Positions 20,394 through 33,255 of a DNA stretch of 64,000 bases are shown here, piece after piece. The number at the start of each line of letters is the position of its first letter. Position 1 is the stretch's first letter. The stretch spans positions 62,001 through 126,000 of the forward strand of contig WHVA01000191.1 in NCBI GenBank assembly GCA_015179125.1, written 5' to 3'. The notes under the pieces are model-generated. The model saw nothing but the letters and a program-made list of their open reading frames with translations, was not told where the DNA came from and did no database searches. This DNA comes from Gautieria morchelliformis (Eukaryota > Basidiomycota > Agaricomycetes > Gomphales > Gomphaceae). Both the position numbers and the translations under genes were made by a program.

Positions 20394-22200
20394 AATGTAG
20401 CAAGCAACCCTTTCCACACAAAATGTCTGGCGTTACCACTTGATTCGGTAAATTTCGACAAGAACAATTCATCTGTAGCAGCTGAGAAAGTCGCAACATC
20501 TCAGTCTATTTTCATAGTGCTTTATATACGACTGTACCTGTATGCAACGCTAAATCGCGTGACCACACTTCGAACAGCGCCGCCGCTTCGTTGGTGCTGA
20601 GTCGCGCTGGGACCTCGAATGCTCGCAGACCATTCGCGTACTCAGTCCTCGGCAACGACCGCTTGGCATACGGCCCGGTTGGGCGATCATACGGGAGTCC
20701 AAGAGCTTCACGCAACTCCAAAGGAAGGCAATAGTTCGTATTGGTAGAAGATAAGGCCCCCAAAAACGCACCGCGCGACTGTGTGAAGCAAGAAGACGTT
20801 ATAACCGGGAGAACGAATAAGATAGGAAGAGAGGGCTTACAAACGATTTTAAACCAGCAGCATACTCGAGCAGCATGCGCGGAGTCGACAGATGGTGGCT
20901 TTGTATTCGATTAAAGTCGGGATCGCGATAGTTTGATCTGCTGTAAAGAGCCTGGAAATCATCCACTGCAAGAAGAACGGGGTGTCTGTAACAATTCTGG
21001 GTATGGAAGCCATTATACATCAAAGCACCAACACTACGCACGTCGTCTGTTTCCCCAATTGCTCAAACACAGCATCCAAAACATCAGAGGCTGCACTCGG
21101 CCCCGTCACGCCCGCTTGGATTAGCTGTGTCAGCGGCGTTCCAATTTCGAAAGTACGCGAATGTTTGTCTATGCGAACTGGATCCTGAATGTGTATAGAT
21201 TGCAATGCATTCTCATTGACCGAAGCAAATCGACGCAGGATTTGTTGAGCAGATGCATGCTGCTGGTAGGTTTGAGTACGCAAATCGTATTGGTAACGGG
21301 TGGAAGAATTGAGAAGCGAGATTGCTGGGCGAATGATCATGTCATAGCCAGTTCTGGATGAGAGACCAAATTGCTTACCTCGAGGTATGTAAAGGACGAT
21401 CCAACCAGTGCTCAAAGCGTAATTGACCGCCTGAAGAAGAAGAAAACTTTTTCCGCATCCACTTTCTCCAGCTAGGATGGTCAACACAGGGTAGTGCTAC
21501 TCTTGCCAGGACCGGACAGACTACTCACTCAATACTATTCGAGACACCGTACTGTTTTGAGTGCTTGCTACATCGAGGGTCTTTAGTGCTTTCAACGTCA
21601 CGTCGCGTACAACAGAGCAAGGCTTCGAGAGCAACCGAAACTATCCCATCGTCAGGACGAGGGTCACCAAAGTAAAAGCCATGCACCTCTAGCAAAAGAT
21701 TTCTGGGAACACCATATGCCTGAAATAAATTTTCTGACGGAAAGGACATTGCCTTCCCTGCCGATCGGAGCGTCAGGTCGTTCTAAAGCCTTGGTTGGTG
21801 TCAGGTACCCATACTCATCATTTTGCCAACTCACGGGACGGAACAGAGGAAGATCTAGATCAACAGCACGCTCAGAAAATATCCTTTCGGTGAGTTGGGA
21901 TTCAGGCAATGGATGGAATAGCTGGAGAATGGCTCGGGTCAAGGGCTATCTGAGCTCCTGGATATGGACTCACCAGGTTGCGTCCTGGATTTTTGTTACT
22001 GGTCTCAGAACTTAGGGCAGAGTCATTTTTTTTTCCAACGGTCGTCCGCTTCCCTGTTTGAGGACACGTCAATGGCTAGACCTCTCTCAGCGGTATTGCG
22101 ACGTACGTTGCTTTGTGGCCTTGGCATACTGACGAACCTGACTCGGTGTCCCCAGATGCAGGTTTCTAAACCTTGCACAACAAAGCACAACCTGGGACAT
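20394..22200 (-). CDS. RSM23: Mitochondrial ribosomal protein mS29 (DAP3/Rsm23), P-loop ATPase
   Basis: A GTP/ATP-binding subunit of the small mitochondrial ribosome. The start at 22200 gives a basic presequence without acids (MSQVVLCCARFRNLHLG, then VRQYAKATK), as expected for mitochondrial import. Next come AFGVPRN-like QAYGVPRNLLLE, SKPCSVVRDVTLKAL, Walker A AGESGCGKSFLLLQAV (about 21470), Walker B PVLLAVDDFQALYSRS (about 20960) and FEVPARLSTNEAAALFEVW. After an intron it ends ESSGNARHFVWKGLLATLQS at 20394. About seven introns are needed. The exact junction before HYPVLTILAGE (near 21490-21530) is uncertain. Confidence 0.93.
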
Positions 22201-23173
22201 TTTTGAGAAGTATTATACTGAGGGCGCAGTTTACATAATAGAACTCGATACAGTAACTAGAGTAAGGGCCGATACCGGCAGATCCCTTGCTCGGGATCTA
22301 AGCAGGATCGTAGAAATTTGTACAATTTATTTAGACTACGATACATAGCAGATACAAAGACAAAAGGCAAGAAGTTACACACGCACATGTTTCTTAGAGC
22401 TCGTCGATGGGCCAAAGTATGTTCATTGCCTTCACGTTCTTCCCAGAGAATACCCAGCTTGTGAGGGCGAAATTAATTTCCACAGTGGCCCCTTTTAGGA
22501 ATCTTTCGTATTCACCTCCGTTGAGGAGTGGTGAGATATTATGCGTGAGTTTCACGGCATTCATCATGCATTTTGTGCCGGCTCACAGGCCAATTCGCAA
22601 AGCTGAAAGGATCATATAATTTACATGTCAGACAGTTGTTCGTTGCACATTGAATTGAACAGTTAAGTACCTTCATCATCGAGAGCGGACGAAGGCGTGG
22701 GTGAGCGTACACGACCGTTCGAATTACCTTGGTCCATGGAGGATACTTGACAGAGATTGGAGACTCGGCTGGACAATGAAACCTGGATGACAAGGATATG
22801 AATCGCACCGGAGTGAATGGATTGAATTAGAGACTCGGCAGGACATAACGCGACTTGTGGAAATCAAGCCAGAAATAAGAATGAAACCTGTATGAAGAAA
22901 TCATGGATGTGCCGACGCGGCAACCGTACTAGTAAATGTGCCTGGTGCCTGCAGCTTTCCCACGATTTTTCCAGTTGCAGAGCCTTCAGACAACGATGGC
23001 GACAATTGCCGCCTTGCAGAGCAAAGGGATATGAAGAAGTCTAGCACGTGTACATATCAGATTGTTTTACAAAACAAGTTGCTGAGCGCCAGCGCTAGGT
23101 AGACGAACCTGACTCGGCAGTCATGAGTGGAGGGTTTACAGTACTAGGTTACCCGCGAGACGATACCGCAATG
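22201..23173. other. Intergenic region with short direct repeats, no gene called
   Basis: About 970 bp between the divergent-facing mS29 start and the monooxygenase 3' end. A minus frame at 22539-22808 has no known domain. Short direct repeats are present: gagactcggc-T/A-ggaca (about 22760 and 22831) and aatgaaacctg-G/T-atga (about 22776 and 22881). The 16-mer gacgaacctgactcgg from mS29 exon 1 recurs at about 23101. I see nothing functional. Confidence 0.45.
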
Positions 23174-25031
23174 CTACATATGAGGTCCAGCCGACCGTTT
23201 TAGCCCGGTGGCTTCCAACAGCAAAGAGAAACAGCCACCAAGGGACATGAGGATCCATAGCAGATATATAATGGCCTTACCCTGCCATGTCGTGACGTCC
23301 ATCTCTGCGGATCGATTGCTTGCGTTGACCCAACCAAAAGCTCTGGGAAACATCTCCATTTCGAAGCGTGTATTCACAATCTCGACCAAATTGGACATTT
23401 CTTCAGGATCTGCAAGCTGAGCAGATCGCGCAAGAGAGATGAGCGAAGGAAGTAACGCGGCCGCGTCTCGTAAAGCCTGCCCAAAAAACGTGTGAGCGAT
23501 GTTCAAGAAGTTGCGGACGAAGTCATTTACTTGATTTGCTCCCATCCCTCGGCCGGCTGTGGGTGAAAGTATGTCATCACTCCGCCCTAATTTAGAGATC
23601 GATATGAACCCACGAGTCATTGGATGCATACTGTCGCCGATAAGAAAGACGCGTGGATGACCACCATTCTTGCCAAAACGTTTCTGAGCAGTGGCCCGCC
23701 AATTATATGGGGGCTGCGAGCTAGTATGCATCTCTGACGTAAGTCGTACAGTCCCCACAGAGCCAATGTTTAGTATGTCTATCAGTGTGGGATGTAAACC
23801 TTTCGAACGCATCAGTTCCTTGGCATGATCTCTTTGGGCGGCTTTTAGTTCAAAAGGATGTGATGTATTGAATCTTGGGGCGGCATGACCCGGGAACGAA
23901 ACTGCCCAGAATATGTGTGGCTGGTGTGTTAATGCTCAACCGAAGCTTCAAATGGGTAGGGAAGGTGAAGCTCACATCGTGATAATAGGGTCTGTCAGCT
24001 ATTGTTGCTATATCACCCGGGTCCTCAGAGCGATATATTGAAATGAATCCAAACGTTCCAGATCCGAAAAATCCCTGTTGCACAGTGAGCCAAGTCTTGT
24101 CACTGAAGAAAGTTGCCTGCGAACCACGGCTCCATCTTCTTGAAGAACTTTTGGCAACTTCGCAAGAACCATGTCATCGACAGGACCGCGTGATGTCAAA
24201 TGATATCCCCCATGAACTGACGTACGGTTATCCAGGCCGACTTGGTCACAGATCTAAAGGGTTAAACATGCAAGGTTGATGTTTGGAATGTACTAAGTAT
24301 AACGATACCCACTATACTCTTCGAGCCATCAGCCGCTATGAGAACATCGCCAACTTCATGAGAACCATCATCAAAAAACACCTTTACACATTCTCCATCA
24401 TTGGTGTGAACGATGTCAAATGCCACGACTTGTTTTGCAAACTGGATTGCATTAGCGGCAATGACATTGCGCAGAAGGTATGCGCGAAGCACTTGGCGAG
24501 ACATGGCTCTTGCCTTGGCATAGAACCGGAAGGACGACAATCGAAGTAGGGGTTCAGCTGTTCTGGGGTTCATCAGAGTAGGAGCTTCGGCGACGCCTTC
24601 AGTTGACATGGACTTAAGCAGAACATCAACGAAAGGCACTCAAAATGCTTGCCGGTGCCATAACGGGACTTTAACTCAGCATAAGTCACATCATCGAGAC
24701 ACTCTTCAAGTGCAGAGATGCCGTCCAGGGTAAGCTACGAGACAGCTTGAGAGATGAACTAGAACTGGTCAATATTTCAGACAGGCGTACCCTGATCTGG
24801 TACCCTCCGCGTTCACTAAGATACTGATCTGTATCCTTCTCAAAAACAAGAACATCCAGAGGTGTAGTGCTCGCTGCGTTGAGAAGTCCGTTCGCCAATG
24901 CAAGACCGCCTGGAGAGAAATGATGTTAAAAGGTGAAAAGTACCAAGATAGAAAGAACCAAACAACTCACTCAAACCACCACCAACGATGAGAACGCGTA
25001 AACGTTTGGAATGGGATGTGGTCAGCGGCAT
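23174..25031 (-). CDS. FAD-dependent monooxygenase with C-terminal membrane segment
   Basis: A flavin monooxygenase of the aromatic-hydroxylase-like class that uses NAD(P)H and O2 to hydroxylate a small substrate. The start at 25031 gives LRVLIVGGGLSGLALANGLL (split by an intron at about 24910-24970), the Rossmann FAD-binding motif. VLIAADGSKS (about 24300) is the DG motif, and FLIGDSMHPMTRG then GRGMGANQVNDF (about 23650-23540) is the second FAD motif. The C-terminus has a hydrophobic helix (AIIYLLWILMSLGGCFSLLL), which suggests membrane attachment, and ends at 23174. Several introns are needed. The substrate cannot be read from sequence, and no other secondary-metabolism genes lie nearby. 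It is divergent from the Bye1-like gene (217 bp). Confidence 0.85.
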
Positions 25032-25248
25032 AGGAACCAGAAAGTGGTGGCTTCTCGCAGCGAAATCGCGAGCGTTTCATTTCAGCAACCTTCATACCTA
25101 TGGGGCGGCGTGATTTTCAAAGTCAACGTGACAGCGTGACTACGTGACCCGAAAACATTCTCCGTCATCCTCCATTGCGTTTCATTCAACCGTAGCCGGA
25201 ACAGGTGGTTAACATCAAATAACCCTTTGGTCCGTCCCTACCGTAACA

Positions 25249-28200
25249 ATGTCGACACGAGCTACTCGTAGCTACACCCGCAAGCCGTTATCGTCCTCTG
25301 CGTCCTCTGCACATACCAAATCCGCAAAATCAACTCCCAACGCACAAGCTACAACCCCAGGTCCCAAGAAAAGTCAAGTTAGGACACAGGATGTGTGGTG
25401 TATTTGCAGAGGACCCGAAGATAGTATGCCGATGATAAAATGCGAAGCTTGCAAGGATTGGTGGGCGTTCCGCCTATTTCATGCATACAATCCTCCCCGA
25501 ACTAACTTGGTTTTGAATGATAGGTTTCATTTCGCCTGCATGAATCTACTCGAACGAGATGCAGAAGAGATCCGTCAGTCTTTTCAATTATCAACCTTGG
25601 TTTTAGCTTATTGTTTTATGTGTTTTCGTCCGTAGAGTTATATGTATGTGATGCATGTCAAGAAAAGACGGGTCAATCAACAGTATGTGAGTGTCGCTCC
25701 TCGTTCTGTCGTCATTTATCATTATTATCATCGCTTGAGCTACACGGGCTTCTTTTGTTCGAATTGGCCGTTCCCTGGCAGGCTTTCTTTGCCTGTTAGT
25801 GCAGGGTGTGTTCATCTGCCATGGGTGTACATTCCCGCTGGTAACATGTCCCTGTCCAATGCACTTCATCGTTCGTCATCACGGCTGTACTGCTGTGAAA
25901 TGGTGCGCTTCGTAAAGACAGAGAGACCTTAATCCCGCTCAAGTGGCAGCAGCTTAGAAGAATGTAGGAGGCAAGAGTAGCCGCTTTGAGTGGGGCTTAC
26001 TCTGCATTCTTTTATGTTGTTTTGATCAAGAGTGAATAGTAACATAGCTAGTCATATACGCCTCTTGAGTTTGCCTCTATCCTTTATATTCCCTTCTTTT
26101 ACGATGGAATATCTATACTGACCATGATGACGTAGATGAGTGGGAGGGGCCTGATGCTGTGGAGGAGTTCATCGATCACGGTTCAAAGGCAACGGTATAT
26201 GGCGGAACGAACAGTGCATCAGCCCCTTTGAACGCACGTTTAACGAAAGCAGGGAGTGTGGATACGTTGGTAATGGATGACTTCGCTAATGAGGAGGATG
26301 ATGGACAGGAAGACAAGGCTAGTGGCGATGACTACAAAGAGGGGCAGCGTGATAGTGTGGTTGTGAGGCGAGGTAGAGGGACGAAACGGGTGAGTCGAAC
26401 TGCTACAACATTTTACAGCATTCGTAACTAGTGCCTTTCTAAACAGATAACATCGTCGGATGAGGAGGAGGTACATGGTGAGGGCGATGGTGATGACGAC
26501 CACGATGATAGTGATGATGAACCGCCGTCGACTCGTGCCCCATCACGACGTGCACAATTGAAGCGCAAACGTGGGAAAGAGGCGCACATTGTCCAGCGTA
26601 AACGGCTTAGGAAGCCGTCGTCTGAAGTTGGGACAGGTGATGAACTTGACCAGGGCGAGAGACAGAGGAAGAAAGGCAATGACAAATCGAAGACGAAAGA
26701 TGATTTCGTTTTGGACCCAACACGGAAATACTGCTTGGGAAAATTGCGCGAGGTGTTGCTGCCCATTTTTGTGCAGTTTGCAAATAATTCTCAAGCCTCC
26801 GATGGTGAACGCTCAGAGGACGCTTTAACGACTGAATGTGACGAAGAGCATAAGAAAATGGCAGAAGAACAGGGGGGCGTGTATGTACAGGATTTGGAGC
26901 AATGTCTCTTTGAGATTTTTGGCGAACCAGACAAGTATGGCCACAAGACGGCCGGCGGCAAATATAAGTAAGTTACATCGCCAAGTTCATTGTCCCATTC
27001 TGACTATTTTCATTGCGTCGTAGGGACCGATTCCGCATGCTTTCCTTTAACCTGTCACAACCTGATCGCCATCATTTGCGTCGTAGCATTGGGACACATA
27101 CCCTTCCGGCACTTCAGCTCTCCAAAATGTCGAGCGTGGACCTTGCCAATGAGCAGACAAAGCAGCAGATTGAGGCTGCTAACCGCGAGTCCCTGGAGCA
27201 CTCTATCTTGACGCAGCGACCAGTAGCCGCAAGGGCGAAAATCACTCATAAAGGTGAAGAGATCATTGAAGACCTTGTGGGGGACGATATTGGTCGGCGC
27301 ATTCGCGATGAGGAACAACGTGACAGCGAACGTGAGCGTGAGCGCGAAAAGGGTGCCCGAGAAAGGACCAAAATGCTCCCCCCCCCACCCCCTACTCCTA
27401 AGGAGCCTGCCTTCCAAGGGCCTCAGGATATTCTTGCTCAACAGCACAATGCAGCTTCTCAAATGGCCGCGCAAATGCAAGCCCAAGCACGACGTCCGCC
27501 TCCTCTTGCGACCTCTTCTTCACTGACGGATACTGCCGCCGAGCCCTCCTTCAAGTTTGATGATCTAATTGCCATCGACCTTCCTGATGATTCCCCACCT
27601 CAAGAAAGTACGTCTCTTGACTCCGATTCAAAGTCTACTTCTCCAACCATACATATGAAACCGGATGGATCCGCTGTGCCCGTTGCAGACTCAACCCCGT
27701 CCAAATCACCTCGTTCAGCGTCGTTTGATCTGAATCACGTGTGGTCGGACGCCTCCTCCGAGCACCCTGCTCAAGAATCGTCTGGATCTCCTATTCTCTC
27801 AGCACGTGCTGATGATGCCCGTGACCCTCCAAATATTGATATCGACTTGGGAGCAGCGGCTGACGACGAAGACTTTGACATGTTCTTGGATCAACCAGAT
27901 GCTATAGCTGCCGCACCTTTGCAGAGCGTACCCGAAGCAGAAAGAGCTGCATTTGAAGCTCTGCCGATTGTCTGGAGTGGAACCGTGAGTGTATTCTTTG
28001 AACCAACATATATGGTCTGATGCTCCCTCCCCACAGCTCAATCTGCCTGATACTGGGAGATGTCCTACTGTACAGGCGCGACAAGTGGGAGGGCGATATA
28101 TCGAGAATGCCTCGACTCAGTGGAATATTCTATTCCCGGCGCATCCAGCACATCAGCTCAAAGTCGATGGCCGAGTGCCTGTCAAGGATTCGGCCAAGTA

Positions 28201-29304
28201 CATGACGCAGAATCGCATGAATGTCACGCGAGAGTTGATAATTGTGGCATTGACTCCTTTGGCCAATCGTACTGAATATGACGATATTATATCGTTTCTC
28301 ATTAACAGAGAGTGAGATTCAACGCGTCATTCTGTTTATACTATTGTTGACGCTACCATATCCTATCCAGTCGGCACGCTGTGGTACATCCATGGGGTTC
28401 TAATCCCGGGCCAGATGCGCCTGGAAAGGAGTTGTACCTAATTCCCATTCTGCCACACGAGGCCCTCCCAGATTATGTGGAAATACTGGACTTGGTTAAG
28501 TTTCCGAAGCAGCGGGAAGATAAAATGCTCCTCGGCGTATTTGTCCTAAACAAGGGCAAATTTTCGGAACGCGTGCCTCCCACAGCCCCTCATCCTCCAG
28601 CTATAGGCTTCCCCCGTTCTGAGACCAATTCCACAACGCCTAGCATACCGACACTGACCGTGGCACCCACCATTGCCCCCACTCCTGAGACTGCTAACCA
28701 GACTCCGAATATTCCACCAGAGATCGTGTCGAAGCTCACCACTGAACAGATTGAAACATTGCTGCAAAGCGTATTATCGGGGGGATTGAATGCAATGCCG
28801 GCGACACAACCTCAGCCAGCCGCCCCTCCCCACTCAACAACATATCCTTCCGCCTTCCCGGCATCCCTTGCTAATTTGTTGCCTCAACCATTTCCTTCCA
28901 TCCCTTATTCTGCTTACCCTCCTACGGGGACTCAAGCTTCTTCTCAGTATCCACCACCGCCAGTTCAACAACCCCCTTCTATGCCATATAGTTACACGCC
29001 TCCGCACTTGTACGCATTTTCGTTCTGTCAACCATGACGCAACTGATCCTAGTTATGTAGGTCAGCCTCTCCTCCTCGAGATCAAGAATATCGTGCACCT
29101 CCGCCTTTTGGTAGTGGATATGGTCGCCCCGGTCGAAGTGACTTTGACCGAGCACGAGGACGTGGAGGTCGAAATTTCAGTGGGGGTGAGCGAGGTAGGG
29201 GTCCTCGTGCTAATGACTTCGACAGACCAAGAGACTCAGGATGGGGTGGGCGTGGGAGAGGGAGAGGTCATCAGCAGAGTCAAAGTCCCCCTCGGCCATG
29301 GTGA
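25249..29304 (+). CDS. BYE1: Bye1/DIDO-like protein: PHD finger, TFIIS-M and SPOC domains
   Basis: A nuclear transcription-elongation factor of the Bye1/PHF3/DIDO group that contacts RNA polymerase II and methylated H3. Domains in order: a PHD finger split by an intron (VWCICRGPEDSMPMIKCEAC, then FHFACMNLLERDAEEI and YVCDACQ, 25390-25680); acidic and basic linkers; a TFIIS central domain (DPTRKYCLGKLREVLLP to HTLPALQLSKMSSVDLANE, 26710-27160); a serine/acid-rich linker; and a SPOC domain (IVWSGT, then LNLPDTGR to MLLGVFVLNKGKF, about 27965-28560). The C-terminus is Pro-rich, then after an intron RGG-rich (GRGPRANDFDRPRD, ending PRPW at 29304). About 450 bp between the PHD and the acidic exon (25684-26137) is unresolved, either a long intron or a missed exon. 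Confidence 0.87.
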
Positions 29305-29469
29305 AGTTTACTATCGTGCTTCTATCGATTCTACGTGCTGTATCATTATCGTATCAAATACCGAAGTTAGGAGAGCTAGCTGACTGGATCAATGTGTTCA
29401 ATGAGTATAGGATCGTGCTTGTACAGAAAGTTGCTATGTGAATACCACAGTTAGCCTGAAAGTCGTTTT

Positions 29470-32400
29470 TCACCTCTCGATTAACTGGATGAGCATGTCC
29501 TCGATACGCTTCTGTCTCTCCTCCATCCCCGCCAAGCGCCGTTCTAGTTTAATCTCCCCGCCCAGCTGCTGCTCCTCGCTTTCGATATAAGCAACTGATT
29601 TCGGTTTATCTTCATCCGACGAGCGACCCTCACTGCCACGGCTGGCGGGACCTGACCAAAAATTACCAATGCCTAACCCTTCCTCTGGAAGGGGAAAATG
29701 TCGTGTATCGTCGCTTGGCATGCGTCGGTGTACCATTGATGCATTCCGACGCCCAGTAGTACGACCATAGCTAACACCCGGGGTTGGGTATGTCTGTGTG
29801 GGCGATTTGGAAGCCCATGCATTGTCAGTTATATCATCGTCTATCTGTATGGGGGCGTAGACTTGTGCCAGTGGACTGATACTGTGGGAAAATGCCTCTG
29901 CGACGCCAATGAGGCGGCGCGAGCTGGCCGGGGACCCTTGCTGACCTTGACGGCTTGAACTATTACGCTCCGGCGTATCAGAAGCATCTGCCTGGACAGG
30001 AGAGCCAACAATGGGCCGTTTGGGTGTAGACGCCTGAGATCTCTGCGAGTGTCGAACCTTCGTAGCCTGATCGCCATGCTCATGTGTTATCTCGTCTTCG
30101 ATCTCAAAAACCTGTTGATAACAAGGCTGTCAAATGCAATATATGTACTGTAGAAAGTGAATTCCATACCGCATCAATATCAGCTCCAGCGCCTACGATA
30201 CCCTCGAAAAATGCTGGTTTACGTGATTAAGAATCACGGCTGACTGCCAAATACATACGGGCTACATACTCATGCGTTTCAGGTGCTTCGGTAAGAAGTC
30301 AAACACACGTTCGGCAGCAGCCGAAACGTGCTCATAAAAAGTGATGGCACCCGTGTTTTTCTTATGTCGCTCGTACACCGCTATGCAAAGTAGAATGGGA
30401 AAGCTGGTAAGCCTGATGAAGTGGTCAGCTTGACAACAATAAGCTAGATCGATTCGAAATGTTGGTTCACCTAATCATAAACACGTTGACTTTATGGAAC
30501 CATCGAGGGCTAAGAATATAGGATGCGGGAAGCATAATTATCAAAGCGAAGAGATTGAGTGGAGGCTGGTAAGAGAACAAAGCATCGGCCTTAACGCCTT
30601 CAATAGTGGACACGGCGTGTCGAAACATGGCCTTCAGAGTCATCTCTAGGGGAGGTATCACCGTTGTAGACATGAATGGCTCACCTCCGCAGCGGCATCG
30701 GAACTGATTGTGGAAAAGGTGTGGGATAGAATCTGCCCATAGAATAAGATCTATCAAATGCCAGTAGACACCTACGAACCGATACAAGGACTGGAAGTAA
30801 AAGTCAGGACAAGGAGGTGTCAGGGTGACAAGCACGTACCGGTAAGTAGCAAAGTGTTGCTGAGGCAGGCATAGCTCACCATCAGGACTGGTCCGAAGAA
30901 GGGGTGGAAGGATGCTGAGTCCAAGAATGTAAATAAGTATCTCGCACCTAGGATAGCCTCCGCCGTGTGTGAGGGGCGGGGAGGGGGTGATTGGAAACTC
31001 AACTAGCTTTATCAAAGCCACTCGCATCCAAACCGAACCCTTTGAACAAATTAGGATCCACACACAACCAGGGGCATTTGAGAAAGTGGCTCACATAGGT
31101 CAAGCATCCACCAAGCAATTTGCCTACGCCAAGAATGGCATAAATTAGGGCAAGGCTGATAAACTGCAAATAATGGAAGGATGGGAATACCCCGATGAAT
31201 ATCCTGCATTATTGCGATTAAGACTAAAAAAGTAGAGATGGGGCATGTATAAAGCGACAGAAGGCGGTACAACTTACGTCCATAATGCATAGAGGAACCT
31301 TTATGAGTCGTAAGTAACGAAGATATATCTCCGGAAGAAATGGTACCCTGCGAAACAGAAGGTTGCGATAGCCATCAAGATTGCGAACTCTGCAAACATG
31401 GAACGTAACGACCTAGAAAATGTTATCTACAGCGCATGATCAATCTACGTGTTAGATAAAACCTACAATATCATAAGATTGTTCGATAATGTGACGAATG
31501 CCAATCTGCAATTAACTAAGTAAGCGGAAACAAGAGGATAGAAGAAGATCACCTAGGAAAGATAAGGCATGCAGCAATAGCCAGACAGTCCATTCCGGCT
31601 TCGAGAGCCCAGGGGTCTGAACAGCCCGTGAGTCAGCCAGTGAGTTAATCATGCCACACACAACGCAACAATTGACCTGAATGATATATTCCCCATAACC
31701 GGAGACTCAAGTAAGCTCCGTATACTGAAACTGCCAAGGATATGAGAATGTATATCATACGATCTATATGGAACACGCACTAAATAACACGTCAAAGCCA
31801 TTCCAAGTTCCATTAACATATACTGGCGGAGGATATATTGTTTGAACAAACAGACTAGTACAAGGGATATACCTTGAGGCGCACCTTTGAGACCGTGCTC
31901 TTGGATGCTGGCTAATTTTTCCAACGAAAAACCTAGCGCAAAGACCATAAAAAGACCTTCAGAGGCATTGACCCGTTTCAGGTCACTCCCCTCCAGGGCA
32001 AGGACAAATAACACAAAAAGGAGCACAAAACTGACAGGAAAATTACATCATGGGCAGGAGAGGTATCACCAGTAACGATGGAAGGGAGTAGCTTACTTGG
32101 TGTACTCTAAGACGGACCGGATTGCAGGGACTTTAAGCCGGTAATGGTCCAGAAGGGGCGCATTGTGAGGGTCATAGAAGTGGACAGGGGTACGTTTATA
32201 TGTCTAGGAAAATAACTTGATTGAAAATTGGACGGGCGAGGGAGAGGACTAACGTCGGAGAGAATCGAACGTGAACTTTCAGCTTGATAGACACACTTCC
32301 CGCTTTGAGACATTTAGAACATATTCAGGGAGTCCAATAATTACTCGAAGACATACCTCCAGATACCATCTATGACCTTTTGACAAGGTGAACTCTTAAT

Positions 32401-33103
32401 GAACCTCTTTGCCTTGCTTAGGATGGCTATTTCAATGGCGTTCCCGACTCGATCCCCAATATCCATATCCTCCTCCTGTTCTGCCCTCTGCAGTACCTCA
32501 GCACTTGCACCAGCAAAAAGTGGCCAGCTGGTTGTGGTGACAGTGGTGAGTTCGAGCATATCATCGGCATGGAAACGTAGGGTACGGATAGCTAGAAGTT
32601 CACAAAGAGCAGCGCGAGACTGGGAGAGAGCAATCGTGGAAAAGGACTGATCCCGAGAAAAGTGAACACGGTTAAGCAAAAAGCAGAATACGATAGATTT
32701 GTTCCCTTGGCGTTGCATGACAGCGTACTTGTCCTCTAGTGGTTTCACCAGAGTATACGTGACATCAGGCGTCATAAGCTAAAACAACTGGTGTCAGTGG
32801 TTCATAAGAGAGATACAAAGTTCCTTACAGCTTCATATGTAAGCGGATTATCTGCACAGTGACTTTGAGAAGCATTGTCTAACACTAAGTGAGGAAAATA
32901 TTAATGTACCGACAAAACGCTTGTTGGACGCTTTCAGCTTTGATTGGTGACAAGTAGATCGAGGAACTTCTCACAATTATATCCTGTCTGATAGAGTGAA
33001 TAACCGGATATACAGCAGTGTTCTCGATTTCTTGACTGCCGAGCAATAGTTCGAGCTCGGCCTCGTCGCCATTGGCGGGAACTTCGACATCGTCCACTGC
33101 CAT
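29470..33103 (-). CDS. YVC1: Vacuolar TRP-type cation channel YVC1
   Basis: A calcium-release channel of the vacuolar membrane (TRPY family). From a start at 33103 (MAVDDVEVPANGDEAELELL) the conserved cytosolic region follows at 32775-32341: VTYTLVKPLEDKYAV, VFCFLLNRVHFSRDQS, ALCELLAIRTLRF, TTSWPLFAGASAEV and KRFIKSSPCQKVIDGIW. The membrane region (about 32030-30480) is cut by many short introns; readable segments include NFVLLFVLFVLALEG and GLFMVFALGFSLEKLASI. The C-terminal cytosolic tail ends in a coiled coil (LERRLAGMEERQKRIEDML) at 29470. Exon junctions in the channel domain were not all resolved. It is divergent from PRP4 (about 150 bp). Confidence 0.87.
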
Positions 33104-33255
33104 GTGCTTAATCAAGGCTGGGCGACTGCTATATTTTGTTAGGTAGACTATTTTGTGGAACGAGGATATAAATGAATGCTGTGATCTTGATGTCACCGTC
33201 AAACGATAACCGGGAATGTGGCTCAGTATGCCAATGATGAATTTGGGACCGCGCC

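Noticed and set aside
22539-22808. Minus frame with several Cys and His residues near its end
   Set aside because: The Cys/His spacing fits no MYND, RING or CCHC pattern, and the segment reads across what looks like an intron; not enough for a gene.
22118-23121. 16-mer gacgaacctgactcgg shared by mS29 exon 1 and 23101-23121
   Set aside because: Flanks do not match; most likely a tiny insertion or chance, not a duplicated gene.
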